Source: Streptomyces sp. HmicA12 (GTDB taxonomy: Bacteria > Actinomycetota > Actinomycetes > Streptomycetales > Streptomycetaceae). Taken from it: a DNA stretch of 64,000 nucleotides. How positions within the stretch are numbered: the stretch's first letter is position 1; every line of letters starts with the position of its first letter. Below are positions 43,508 to 52,306 of the stretch, one piece after another. Location of the stretch: positions 1 to 64,000 of the forward strand of contig NZ_KB891810.1 in the NCBI RefSeq assembly GCF_000373565.1. The letters run 5' to 3'. The notes under the pieces are model-generated. The model saw nothing but the letters and a program-made list of their open reading frames with translations. It made no database searches and was not told the origin of the DNA. Made by a program: the position numbers and the translations under genes.

Positions 43508-44439
43508 CGTGTGTCCTCCGCGCCCGTGGCCAGTACGCCGAGCAGATCCTCCGCGAGCTCCGGCTTCAGCAGGCCGTGCGCGAGGGCGCGGTCGGCGGTG
43601 GCGCGGGCCATCGCGAGATACCCGGCGACGGTCTCCGGCGCGTGCTTGCGCAGCTCCGAGACGTGGGCGGCGACGGTGCCCGCGTCGCCGCGCGCGACGG
43701 GACCGGTGAGCGCGGCGTCGCCGGAGCGCAGGGCGTTGTCGAGGGCGGCGCCCAGCAGCGGGCCGAGCATCCGGTCGGGGGCGGTGACGCCCGCGTCACG
43801 GAGCAGGTCCATCGACTCGGCGACCAGCGTGACCAGGTGGTTCGCACCCAGGGCGAGGGCCGCGTGGTAGAGCGGCCGCATCTCCTCGGCGATCCACTCG
43901 GGCTCGCCGCCCATCTCGATGACCAGGGCCTCGGCGGCGAGCCGCAGCTCCTCGGGCGCGGTCACACCGAACGAGCAGCCCGCGAGCCGCTGGACGTCGA
44001 CGGCGGTGCCGGTGAACGTCATCGCGGGGTGCAGCGCGAGCGGCAGGGCGCCCGCGCGCAGCGCCGGGTCCAGGACCTTGGTGCCGTACCGGCCCGACGT
44101 GTGCACGATCAGCTGTCCCGGGCGGATCGAACCGGTCTCGACGAACCCCTCGACGAGGCCCGGCAGGACGTCGTCGGGCACGGTCAGGAGGACCAGTTCG
44201 GCCCGCGCGAGGACCTCGGCGGGCGGCACCAGGGGGACGTCGGGGAGCATGGTGGCCGCGCGGCGCACCGAGGCGTCGGAGACGCCGGAGACGGCGACCG
44301 GACGGTGTCCGGCCAGCTGCAGGGAGGCGGCGAGCGCGGGGCCCACCCGGCCGGCGCCGACGACGCCCACGGCGAGGCGGGCGGGGCGGTCCCTGGGGTC
44401 GGTGGGTTCTGATCGGGGTGACTGTGGGGCTGAGGTCAC
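43504..44439 (-). CDS. Rossmann-like / DUF2520 protein, possible pantoate-pathway reductase
   Basis: This 311-residue protein has an N-terminal NAD(P)-binding motif VGVVGAGRVGPALAASL, LVLLTVPDD, and a C-terminal DUF2520-type helical domain (LYHAALALGANHLVTLVAESMDLL) that resembles 6-phosphogluconate/ketopantoate reductases. It is first in the operon and overlaps panC, so a role in supplying pantoate is attractive but unproven. GTG 44439 is the start, behind GGAAGG. Confidence 0.88.
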   Translation of the reverse strand: MTSAPQSPRSEPTDPRDRPARLAVGVVGAGRVGPALAASLQLAGHRPVAVSGVSDASVRRAATMLPDVPLVPPAEVLARAELVLLTVPDDVLPGLVEGFVETGSIRPGQLIVHTSGRYGTKVLDPALRAGALPLALHPAMTFTGTAVDVQRLAGCSFGVTAPEELRLAAEALVIEMGGEPEWIAEEMRPLYHAALALGANHLVTLVAESMDLLRDAGVTAPDRMLGPLLGAALDNALRSGDAALTGPVARGDAGTVAAHVSELRKHAPETVAGYLAMARATADRALAHGLLKPELAEDLLGVLATGAEDTR

Positions 44440-44615
44440 TGGACGATGGCCTTCCGTTCCAGTCCGCTCGGGGTACCGGACGATTTCTCGTCATGTTAAC
44501 GCTATCTGGGCGGCCGGGCCCCGGCTGTCCACAGGCTGTGGGCAAGCGCACGCCCGTGCGCCCCTGCCCCGCACATCCCGTGGAGGACGGACCGCGCGTG
44601 CGCCATGATCGCTGT

Positions 44616-45803
44616 ATGAGTGCGGCGAACAAGGGCGACGAGGTCCCCGAGAATCACGAAACCGGCGAGAAGCAGCAGGCAGCACGGCGTCTCGCCGCCT
44701 TGCGGGGTGCGCGGCGCACGCTGGCGCGCGGCCCGCAGGTGCCCACGCTGGCCGAGCACTGGGCACGCCTGACCGACGTGGCGGGGTCGGTGACCGACCT
44801 CTCCGGTGACGTCGACCTGTACGGGGACGGAGTCGTCGCCGACCTGGAGGCGAAGGTCGCCGGGCTCCTCGGCAAGGAAGCCGCCGCGTTCTTCCCCACC
44901 GGCACCATGGCGCAGCAGGTCGCGCTGCGCTGCTGGGCGGGCCGCACCGGCAACTCCACGGTGGCGCTGCATCCGCTGGCCCACCCCGAGGTCCACGAAC
45001 GCCAGGCGCTGACCACGGTGTCCGGGCTGCGCACGGTGTACCCGACGACCGAGCCGCGCCAGATGGACGCCGCGGAAGTGCGCGACCTGGACGAGCCGTT
45101 CGGCACGCTGATGCTCGAACTGCCGCTCAGGGACGCCGGGTTCGTGCTGCCCACCTGGGACGAGCTGGAGGCGGTCTGCGAGGCGGCACGCGCGCGTGAC
45201 GCCGTGGTCCACTTCGACGGGGCCCGCCTGTGGGAGTGCGCGACGCACTTCGGGCGCCCGCTGGACGAGATCGCCGACCTGGCGGACAGCGTCTACGTGT
45301 CGTTCTACAAGTCGCTCGGCGGCCTCAGCGGCGCGGCGCTCGCGGGCCCGCGGTCGTTCGTCGACGAGGCCAGGGCCTGGCGGCACCGTTACGGGGGTCA
45401 GGTCTTCCAGCAGTTCCCGCAGGCGATCGCGGCGCTGGCCGGCCTGGAGCGGGAGCTGCCGCGGCTGCCCTCGTACGTGGACCACGCGCGCGTGGTGGCG
45501 CGAGCGCTGCGGGAGGGCTTCGCCGAGGCCGGTGTCCCGTGGGCGCGGGTGCACCCCGAGGAGCCGCACACGCATCAGTTCCGGGTCCTGCTGCCCTACG
45601 ACACCGAGGTGCTCGCCCGGGCGGCGCTGGAGCAGGCGGAGGAGACGGGGACGGCGCTGTTCGGGCGCTGGTTCCCCACGACCCAGGTGCCGGGATGCTC
45701 GGTCACCGAGGTCACGGTCGCCGCGCCGGGCCTGGAGTGGAGCGCCGACGACGTCCGCGCGGCCGTCGCGGACTTCGTACGGCGACTGCCGCAGGGGTTC
45801 TAG
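44616..45803 (+). CDS. low-specificity threonine aldolase family PLP enzyme
   Basis: This 395-residue fold-type I PLP enzyme has the beta-eliminating lyase/threonine aldolase pattern: SGDVDLYGDGVVADLEAKVAGLLGKEAAAFFPTGTMAQQ, the cofactor aspartate in VVHFDGARLWE and the Schiff-base lysine in VSFYKSLGGLSGA. It should cleave threonine or a similar beta-hydroxy amino acid. ATG 44616 begins MSAANKG; upstream codons of the open frame are not coding-like. It is divergent from the cofactor operon. Confidence 0.9.
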   Translation: MSAANKGDEVPENHETGEKQQAARRLAALRGARRTLARGPQVPTLAEHWARLTDVAGSVTDLSGDVDLYGDGVVADLEAKVAGLLGKEAAAFFPTGTMAQQVALRCWAGRTGNSTVALHPLAHPEVHERQALTTVSGLRTVYPTTEPRQMDAAEVRDLDEPFGTLMLELPLRDAGFVLPTWDELEAVCEAARARDAVVHFDGARLWECATHFGRPLDEIADLADSVYVSFYKSLGGLSGAALAGPRSFVDEARAWRHRYGGQVFQQFPQAIAALAGLERELPRLPSYVDHARVVARALREGFAEAGVPWARVHPEEPHTHQFRVLLPYDTEVLARAALEQAEETGTALFGRWFPTTQVPGCSVTEVTVAAPGLEWSADDVRAAVADFVRRLPQGF

Positions 45804-45822
45804 GGCTCTGGTGCCCCTGGGC

Positions 45823-45853
45823 TCTAGGGGTCTAGGGGTCTAGGGGTCTAGGG
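45823..45853. repeat. TCTAGGGG octamer repeat, four copies
   Basis: Four consecutive TCTAGGGG units (the last one base short) lie 20 bp after the aldolase stop and directly before the next minus-strand gene. CTAG is rare in Streptomyces DNA, so the array stands out. Confidence 0.85.
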
Positions 45854-45864
45854 CCGGTCCGCGC

Positions 45865-46095
45865 TCAGCATCCGGCCGCGTGGCCGCGGTGGCCCCGGTG
45901 TCCGGAGAGGCGTCGGGTCAGGGCGGCACGGATGCGGCCGCGGGCGGGGCGCTCCGCCAGGACCGCCCGGAAGCGCCGGTAGTCCCGCAGCTCGCGCAGC
46001 GCGGCCATCTCGTGCGTGCCGGGTGCGGGCGGCGCCGGTTCGCCGCGCTGGGCGGCCCTGAAGACGTCGAGGGCGTACTGCTGGGTGACGGTCAT
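45865..46095 (-). CDS. small basic hypothetical protein
   Basis: This 76-residue protein starts at ATG 46095 behind GAGGTGG (MTVTQQYALDVFRAAQRG). It has a helical body with an RELRDYRRFRAVLAERPARGRIRAALTRR stretch and a His/Gly-rich end (GHRGHRGHAAGC), which could bind metal. It is divergent from the ArsR-type regulator. I do not recognise it. Confidence 0.6.
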   Translation of the reverse strand: MTVTQQYALDVFRAAQRGEPAPPAPGTHEMAALRELRDYRRFRAVLAERPARGRIRAALTRRLSGHRGHRGHAAGC

Positions 46096-46208
46096 GACGA
46101 CCACCTCGCTCATCAACTCGATTGTCACGTTTCGCCCCGGAAAAAGCCTGCCTGTCACGCTTCGGGGCCGATGACCACGAGACTGCGCCCGCCGCCTCGG
46201 CCCGGTCA

Positions 46209-46237
46209 CGTCGATTGACGGGAGCCGTCAATCGACG
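46209..46237. promoter_or_regulatory. 29-bp perfect inverted repeat upstream of ArsR-type gene
   Basis: CGTCGATTGACGG (46209-46221) and CCGTCAATCGACG (46225-46237) are perfect arms around GAG. The centre lies 50 bp before ATG 46273 of the ArsR-type regulator and about 128 bp from the divergent gene. It is a very likely operator, probably autoregulatory. Confidence 0.85.
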
Positions 46238-46272
46238 ACCCGGCTGTCAGTGGCGGCGTGCACCATGGGGTC

Positions 46273-47379
46273 ATGAGCGTGAGCATCGACATCACCGGCC
46301 TGCCGGCCGACCGCGTCCATGTCGTGCCCTCGCCCCTGGCCGAGCTGGGCATGGCGCTGCACGCGCTGTCGGAACCCGCCCACCACCCGGGGCTGCGGGG
46401 GTGGACGGCGAGCGTGTCCGCATGCCTCGACCCGTGCCTCGCGGACCGGATGTGCGAGGCGGACTTCCTGTGGCGCACGACGTTCTCCGACGTGTTCACG
46501 CCGTCCGCCGGGGTCCCGGGGCGGCGCACCCTGCCCGGCGCCACGCTCGCCGAGGAGCTGGACCTGCTCGACAAGCTCTCCGACGAGCAGTTCGTGGACG
46601 CGGCCCTGGAGTTCACCTGCCAGTCGTCGTACGCGGACCGGGCGGTGAACCGGCTCGCCGACCCGGGCACCCGCGAGCGCGCGCTCGATCTCGCGGCCGC
46701 GCGCGGGCTGCCCCAAGTGCGTTTCACCCAGCGCCTGCTGGAGGATCCGCCCGCGATCAGGGCCTGGTTCCGTGAGCTGATGCAGGACTGCGAGGAGGCG
46801 TTCTTCGCGGATGTGTGGGCGCGCGTGCAGCACCAGTTGGCGGCCGACGCGCGGCACAAGACGGAGCTGTTGCGCCGCAAGGGGCTCAGGGAGGCGCTCA
46901 CGGCGGTCTCCGGCTCGGTCTCGCTCGACGCGGAGGGGCGCACCGTCATCGTCGACAAGATCTCCGTGGGGCGCGCGGAGGCGGGCGACGGCCATCTGGT
47001 CCTGGCCCCGACCAGCCTGGGGTGGCCGCACCTGTGGGTGCTGCACCGCGCCGGCTGGCAGCCGATGATCACGTACCCGATCTCCTCCCCGGGCCTCACC
47101 GCGCCGCCCTCCGTGGAGCAGCTGACCCTGCGTATGTCCGCCCTCGCCCACCCGGTGCGCATGCGTCTGTGCCGCCACCTGGCGCGCGGCTCGTACACGA
47201 CGAGCGAGCTGGCCGACGCGCACGGGATGACGGCGCCGGAGATATCCCGGCACCTGTCGGTGCTGAAGAAGGCGGGGCTGGTCACGACGCGCCGCAAGGG
47301 GCGTTACGTGCAGCACCAGTTGGACCTGAGCGTGGTGTCGCGGCTCGGCGCGGACTTCATCGAGGGCGTGCTGCGCTGA
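46273..47379 (+). CDS. ArsR-type regulator with DUF5937-like N-terminal domain
   Basis: This 368-residue regulator has a long N-terminal domain (1-280) of unknown ligand, containing RFTQRLLEDPPAIRAWFRELMQDCEEAFF and ending LVLAPTSLGWPHLWVLHR. The C-terminal ArsR winged helix (about 290-350) has LAHPVRMRLCRHLARGSYTTSELADAHGMTAPEISRHLSVLKKAGL. The metal-binding cysteines of classical ArsR are absent. ATG 46273 is preferred to 46258. The palindrome at 46209-46237 is its probable target. Confidence 0.88.
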   Translation: MSVSIDITGLPADRVHVVPSPLAELGMALHALSEPAHHPGLRGWTASVSACLDPCLADRMCEADFLWRTTFSDVFTPSAGVPGRRTLPGATLAEELDLLDKLSDEQFVDAALEFTCQSSYADRAVNRLADPGTRERALDLAAARGLPQVRFTQRLLEDPPAIRAWFRELMQDCEEAFFADVWARVQHQLAADARHKTELLRRKGLREALTAVSGSVSLDAEGRTVIVDKISVGRAEAGDGHLVLAPTSLGWPHLWVLHRAGWQPMITYPISSPGLTAPPSVEQLTLRMSALAHPVRMRLCRHLARGSYTTSELADAHGMTAPEISRHLSVLKKAGLVTTRRKGRYVQHQLDLSVVSRLGADFIEGVLR

Positions 47380-47446
47380 CGGCAAGCCCGTACGGCCCGG
47401 GCATGCGCGGGCTAGGCTGGATGAATCAGGCGAGAGGCGGCCCGCG

Positions 47447-48060
47447 ATGAGTGCTGTGGACGACCGCCCGCGCGTCGATGCCCAGATGGAACCCGAGCAG
47501 TTCGAGGCGCTCGCCGCCGCCGCCGAACGTGAGGCCGACGGTCTGCGCCTGGAGTTCGTCAACGGAAAACTGGGGGTCAAGGCCGTGCCCGACGGCGTGC
47601 ACGACGAGATCGTGCTGTGGCTGCAATCGGTCTGTATGCAGCACGACCCCCAGGTAGGCCTCTACGGAAAGCGTGGACTGCGCGTCGAGACCTACCGCAA
47701 GGGAGGGCCCGCCCCGACGGGACCCTCGCGCCGCGCGGACACTTCCTGCGGGCCGGCACCTGGGCCGACCCCAGCGGCGTCCTCATGACGGTCGAGGTCA
47801 CGTCGCACGACGCCGCCGCCGACGCCGACGAGCGGGACCGTGTCGAGAAGCCCCGCGCCTATGCCGGGAGCGGTATCCCGGTGTACCTGCTCATCGACCG
47901 CGAGGCCGGCGAGGTGACCGTCTACAGCGAGCCGACCGACGGGACGTATCAACAACGCCACTCGGCGGCCTTGGGGAAGACCGTGGCCCTGCCCTCCCCC
48001 GTGGGCATCACGCTGGACACAGCCCCCTTGAAGACCTGGACCGAGCCGACGGCCGAGTAG
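47447..48060 (+). pseudogene. frameshifted Uma2 family endonuclease
   Basis: The 5' part (to about 47700) gives FEALAAAAEREADGLRLEF to LRVETYRKG. The matching continuation GRARPDGTLAPRGHF, VEVTSHDA, RVEKPRAYAGSGIPVYLLIDR is in another frame to 48060. One base appears missing in the G-rich stretch 47700-47708. All PD-(D/E)xK-type residues (Asp in RPDG, Glu in VEVTS) are present across the two halves, so the gene is recently broken or the base was lost in sequencing. Full-length relatives are about 190-200 residues and very common in Streptomyces. Confidence 0.82.
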
Positions 48061-48069
48061 TTCCCCCTC

Positions 48070-48738
48070 TCAGGCCCCGCCGGCCCGGACAAGTCCCGTC
48101 TCGTAGGCGAGGACGACGACCTGGACGCGGTCGCGCAGACCGAGCTTGGTCAGGATGCGGCCCACGTGCGTCTTCACGGTGGCCTCGGACAGCACGAGGC
48201 GGGCCGCGATCTCGCCGTTCGACAGGCCCTGCGCGACCAGGATCATGACCTCGCGCTCGCGCTCGGTGAGCCGCTCCAGCTGCTGGTGCTGCGGCTCCTT
48301 GGCGCTGCTGGGCAGCATCGGCGCGAACCGGTCGAGCAGGCGCCGCGTCGTGGACGGGGCGACCACCGCGTCACCGCTGTGCACGGCGCGGATCGCGGTG
48401 AGCAGCTCGCCGGGCGGCACGTCCTTGAGCATGAAGCCGGAGGCGCCCGCCTTGAGCCCGGAGAACGCGTACTCGTCCAGGTCGAAGGTGGTCAGGATCA
48501 GCACCTTGGGCGGGTTCGGGTCCTGGCAGATGCGCCGCGTCGTCTCGACGCCGTCCAGCTTCGGCATGCGTACGTCCATGAGGACCACGTCCACCGAGGT
48601 CGCGCGCAGCACCTCCAGGGCCTCGACGCCGTCGCCCGCCTCGGCCACGACCTCCATGTCCGGCTGGGCGGCGAGCACCATCCGGAACCCGGTGCGCAGC
48701 AGCACCTGGTCGTCGACGAGCATGACCTTGATCGACAT
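48070..48738 (-). CDS. NarL/LuxR family response regulator
   Basis: This 222-residue regulator has a receiver with DD at 9-10, phospho-acceptor Asp in VLMDVRMPKLDG, Lys in MLKDVPPGE, and a C-terminal LuxR helix-turn-helix (LTEREREVMILVAQGLSNGEIAARLVLSEATVKTHVGRILTKLGLRDR). ATG 48738 has AAGGAC upstream. It lies 65 nt downstream of its probable partner kinase on the same strand. Confidence 0.95.
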   Translation of the reverse strand: MSIKVMLVDDQVLLRTGFRMVLAAQPDMEVVAEAGDGVEALEVLRATSVDVVLMDVRMPKLDGVETTRRICQDPNPPKVLILTTFDLDEYAFSGLKAGASGFMLKDVPPGELLTAIRAVHSGDAVVAPSTTRRLLDRFAPMLPSSAKEPQHQQLERLTEREREVMILVAQGLSNGEIAARLVLSEATVKTHVGRILTKLGLRDRVQVVVLAYETGLVRAGGA

Positions 48739-48803
48739 CGGTCTTGTCCTTACGTCGCGTGACATCTCGTGGCGGCTTGTACCGGTTGCGTAGCTGGTAC
48801 GTG

Positions 48804-50006
48804 TCAATGGGCGGGCTTGAGCGGCAGCAGGACGCTGATACGGAACCCACCGCCGGGGCGCGGTCCCGCGTCCAGCGTGCCGCCGACCATACCGACGCGC
48901 TCCCGCATCCCGATGAGGCCGTGCCCGCGACCGTCCGCGCCGCCGTCCTCGTACAGCTCGTGCGGGGCGCCCTTGCCGTCGTCCTCGACCAGCAGGCCGA
49001 GCCCGTCGTCGAAGTAGACGAGGCGCACGCTCGCGCCCGCGTTCGGACCGCCGTGCTTGCGGGTGTTGGTGAGGGCTTCCTGGACGATCCGGTACGCGGT
49101 CAGCTCCACGCCGCTGGGCAGCGGGCGCGGGGTGCCCTCCACCTTGAAGTCGACCGGGAGGCCCGCGGTGCGCACCTGGCCGACGAGGTCCTCGATCTGC
49201 TCGACGTCGGGCTGCGGAACGTATTCCTCGCCCTGCTCGCGCTCCCCGGTGCGCAGCACGCCGAGCAGGCGGCGCATCTCGGCGAGCGCCTGCCGGCCCG
49301 TGCCCGAGATGGTCTCCAGGGCCTTCTTCGCCTGGTCCGGGGCGGTGTCCAGGACGTAGGCGGCGCCGTCCGCCTGCACCACCATCACCGAGACGTTGTG
49401 GGCGACGACGTCGTGCAGCTCGCGGGCGATGCGGGCCCGTTCGGCCGCTACCGCGACCTTCGACTGGGCCTCGCGCTCCTTCTCCAGGCGGGCGGCGCGC
49501 TCCTCCAGCTCGGCCAGATAGGCGCGCCGCGTGCGCAGCGAGTCGCCGAGCACCCAGGCGAGGGCGAAGGGCACCATCGTGAAGACGGTGACGGCGATCT
49601 GGCCCGCGCCGCTGGCCTGCTCCTCGGGCCAGCGCAGCTGCGCGAGCGGCGCCGCGCACAGGCCGGCGCCGAGTGCGAGCCGGGACGACCACCGCGCCCC
49701 GTTCGCCGCGCAGGTGTAGACGATGACGAGCATCGCGAAGTCCGCGGGATCGGTCTCCGCGTCGAGCACCAGCTGGGCCAGGCCGACCACGATCGCGAGG
49801 ATCAGCATCCGCTCCGGCATCCGGCGGCGCAGCGTGACGACGACGCTCAGCAGCACGGCGCAGAAGATCCCCGCCGTCTGGTTGCCCCGCGACGGCGCCC
49901 CGGTGACGCTGCCGAGGGTCGCCACCGACAACCCGAGCAGGACCACGGCCCAGAAGCCGTCGACCCATGTCGGGTGTCTGCGGAGGAAGTCGTAGAGGCG
50001 CTGCAC
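48804..50006 (-). CDS. two-component sensor histidine kinase (HisKA_3)
   Basis: This 400-residue kinase has about five membrane helices in the first 160 residues, a short coiled coil (LAELEERAARLEKEREAQS), the HisKA_3 phosphorylation box ERARIARELHDVVAHNVSVMVVQA and an ATPase domain with GLIGMRERVGMVGG. GTG 50006 is only 7 nt after a -10-like TACTCT (50019-50014), so the transcript may be leaderless. The signal is unknown. Confidence 0.94.
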   Translation of the reverse strand: MQRLYDFLRRHPTWVDGFWAVVLLGLSVATLGSVTGAPSRGNQTAGIFCAVLLSVVVTLRRRMPERMLILAIVVGLAQLVLDAETDPADFAMLVIVYTCAANGARWSSRLALGAGLCAAPLAQLRWPEEQASGAGQIAVTVFTMVPFALAWVLGDSLRTRRAYLAELEERAARLEKEREAQSKVAVAAERARIARELHDVVAHNVSVMVVQADGAAYVLDTAPDQAKKALETISGTGRQALAEMRRLLGVLRTGEREQGEEYVPQPDVEQIEDLVGQVRTAGLPVDFKVEGTPRPLPSGVELTAYRIVQEALTNTRKHGGPNAGASVRLVYFDDGLGLLVEDDGKGAPHELYEDGGADGRGHGLIGMRERVGMVGGTLDAGPRPGGGFRISVLLPLKPAH

Positions 50007-50124
50007 GTAACCCAGAGTAGGTAAGCGTGCAGCGTGCAGGGGTCAACCGGAGGGTCGATCCGCACCGGGCGCGCGTACTCCCCAAGGTGGAGGCGCATGC
50101 GCCCGGCGCACATAGCCTTCAGGC

Positions 50125-51159
50125 GTGGAGAACGCACGAGAGGGCGGTGCGCGCGGCTGGCGCGAGGCCGCCGAGCAGGCACTGTACGGCCCGGCCGGCT
50201 TCTATCGCGGGCCCGAGGGTCCGGCCGGACACTTCCGTACGTCGGTGCACGCGTCCCCGCTGTTCGCGCACGCCGTGGCCGAGTTGCTGTGCCGGGTGGA
50301 CGCGGCGCTCGGTGAGCCCGCCGAGCTGGCGTTCGTCGACATGGCGGCGGGGCACGGCGAACTGGTTTCTCGCGTCCTCCAGGTGCTCCCGGAAAAAGTG
50401 GCCGCACGCGTGCGTGCCTGCGCGGTGGAGATCGCCGGGCGCCCCGCGGATCTCGATCACCGGATCGAGTGGCGGTCCGAGCCGCCCACCGGGATCACCG
50501 GGCTGCTGTTCGCGAACGAGTGGCTCGACAACGTCCCCGCCGACGTCGTGGAGACGGACGCGGACGGCGCCGCCCGGCTCGTCCTCGTACGGGACGACGG
50601 CACGGAATCCCTCTCCGGCCTGCCTCTCGACGAGCGGTCGGCCCGGTGGCTGGAGCGGTGGTGGCCGCTGCCGGCCGAGCCGGGGCTGCGCGCCGAGGTG
50701 GGGGTGGACCGCGACGAGGCGTGGGCGGCGGCCGTGGGCACCCTGGAGCGCGGTCTGGCGGTCGCCGTGGACTACGCACACACGCGCGCGTCCCGCCCGC
50801 CCTTCGGCACGCTGACGGGCTTCAGGGAGGGCCGCGAGACGGCGCCCGTGCCCGACGGCTCCTGCGACCTCACGGCGCACGTGGCGCTCGACGCCTGCGC
50901 GACCGCGCCGGGCGCCCGGCTGCTCCCCCAGCGCGCCGCCCTGCACGCCCTCGGCGTCACCGCGGGCCGCCCGCCGCTGGCCCTCGCGTCCCAGGACCCG
51001 GCCGCGTACGTACGGGCCCTCGCGCGGGCGGGAGAGGCGGCGGAGCTGACGGCGCGGGGCGGGCTCGGGGACTTCGGGTGGCTCGTCGAGCCCGTCTCCC
51101 TGGAGACGCCGGAGACACGCGGCCTACTTGTCGATGTCGCCGACCACGAAGAACAGTGA
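50125..51159 (+). CDS. MidA/NDUFAF7-like SAM-dependent methyltransferase
   Basis: This 344-residue protein of the Methyltransf_28 (DUF185) type has the SAM motif FVDMAAGHGELVSRVLQ, followed by FANEWLDNVPADVVE and VAVDYAHT. In mitochondria the relative NDUFAF7 methylates an arginine of complex I subunit NDUFS2, the homologue of NuoD. Here its 3' end overlaps that of a nuoD gene by 36 bp, tail to tail, which makes NuoD a plausible substrate. GTG 50125 is the start. Confidence 0.88.
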   Translation: MENAREGGARGWREAAEQALYGPAGFYRGPEGPAGHFRTSVHASPLFAHAVAELLCRVDAALGEPAELAFVDMAAGHGELVSRVLQVLPEKVAARVRACAVEIAGRPADLDHRIEWRSEPPTGITGLLFANEWLDNVPADVVETDADGAARLVLVRDDGTESLSGLPLDERSARWLERWWPLPAEPGLRAEVGVDRDEAWAAAVGTLERGLAVAVDYAHTRASRPPFGTLTGFREGRETAPVPDGSCDLTAHVALDACATAPGARLLPQRAALHALGVTAGRPPLALASQDPAAYVRALARAGEAAELTARGGLGDFGWLVEPVSLETPETRGLLVDVADHEEQ

Positions 51160-52275
51160 GCCGAGGATCGCCACCATGTCGGCGACCAGCGTCCCCGGAA
51201 GCAGCTCGGTCAGCGCCTGGATGTTGTTGTAGGACGCGGAGCGCAGCTTGAGGCGGTACGGCGTCTTCTCGCCCTTGGAGACGAGGTAGTAGCCGTTGAT
51301 GCCGAGCGGGTTCTCCGTCCACGCGTACGTGTGGCCCTCGGGCGCCTTGAGGACCTTCGGCAGGCGCTGGTTGACCGGGCCGGGCGGGAGCTCGGCGATC
51401 CGGTCGAGGCAGGCGTCGGCGAGGTCGAGGGCGTTGTGGGTCTGCTCCAGAAGGCACTCGAAACGGGCCAGGCAGTCGCCTTCTTGCCGCGTGACGACCT
51501 TCAGGGTGTCCTGCAGCTCTCCATAGGCGAGGTACGGCTCGTCGCGGCGCAGGTCGAAGTCGACGCCGGAGGCGCGGGCGATCGGGCCGGAGACCCCGTA
51601 CGAGTGCGCCGCCTCGGCGGACAGGACGCCGACGTCGCGCGTGCGGCCCCGGAAGATCTCGTTGCCGAGGACCAGACGGTCGTAGACGTCCATACGCGAG
51701 CGCACGGACGCGACGGCCTCCCGCGCGCGCGTTGTCCAGCCGAGCGGCAGGTCCTCCTTGAGGCCGCCGACCCGGTTGAACATGTAGTGCATGCGGCCGC
51801 CGGAGATCTCCTCCATCACGTTCTGGAGTTCCTCGCGTTCACGGAAGGCGTGGAAGACCGGAGTGATTCCGCCCAGTTCGAGTGGGTACGAACCCAGGAA
51901 CATCAGATGGTTCAGCACACGGTTCAGCTCGGCGAGCAGGGTCCGCAGCCAGACGGCGCGCTCGGGGACCTCCATGCCCAGCATCCGCTCGACGGCGAGC
52001 ACGACACCCAGCTCGTTCGAGAACGCGGACAGCCAGTCGTGGCGGTTGGCGAGCATCACGATCTGCCGGTAGTCCCGCGCCTCGAAGAGCTTCTCGGCAC
52101 CGCGGTGCATGTAGCCGATGACCGGCTCCGCGTGCTGGATCCGCTCGCCGTCGAGCACGAGACGCAGGCGCAGCACACCATGGGTGGAGGGGTGCTGCGG
52201 ACCGATGTTGAGCACCATGTCGGTGCTCTCCGCGGCACCACCGATGCCGACCGTGGCCTGAGTCGTGGGCGTCAT
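51124..52275 (-). CDS. nuoD: NADH-quinone oxidoreductase subunit D, solitary copy
   Basis: This 383-residue NuoD/49-kDa-type protein has NIGPQHPSTHGVLRLRLVLDGE, the quinone-site region HRGAEKLFEARDYRQI, and the end DMVAILGSLFFVVGDIDK. No other nuo gene is next to it, so it is a second copy (S. coelicolor has such a nuoD2, by recollection). ATG 52275 is divergent from the PH-domain genes across only 31 bp. Whether it replaces NuoD in complex I or serves another complex is open. Confidence 0.93.
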   Translation of the reverse strand: MTPTTQATVGIGGAAESTDMVLNIGPQHPSTHGVLRLRLVLDGERIQHAEPVIGYMHRGAEKLFEARDYRQIVMLANRHDWLSAFSNELGVVLAVERMLGMEVPERAVWLRTLLAELNRVLNHLMFLGSYPLELGGITPVFHAFREREELQNVMEEISGGRMHYMFNRVGGLKEDLPLGWTTRAREAVASVRSRMDVYDRLVLGNEIFRGRTRDVGVLSAEAAHSYGVSGPIARASGVDFDLRRDEPYLAYGELQDTLKVVTRQEGDCLARFECLLEQTHNALDLADACLDRIAELPPGPVNQRLPKVLKAPEGHTYAWTENPLGINGYYLVSKGEKTPYRLKLRSASYNNIQALTELLPGTLVADMVAILGSLFFVVGDIDK

Positions 52276-52294
52276 GCGGACAGTCTCTCGTACG

Positions 52295-52300
52295 TAGGGT
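52295..52300 (+). promoter_or_regulatory. -10 box of a probable leaderless transcript
   Basis: TAGGGT ends 6 nt before ATG 52307, so transcription should start at or next to the start codon of the PH-domain pair. No clear -35 was identified, and it shares a 31-bp gap with the nuoD start. Confidence 0.5.
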
Positions 52301-52306
52301 GAGTTC

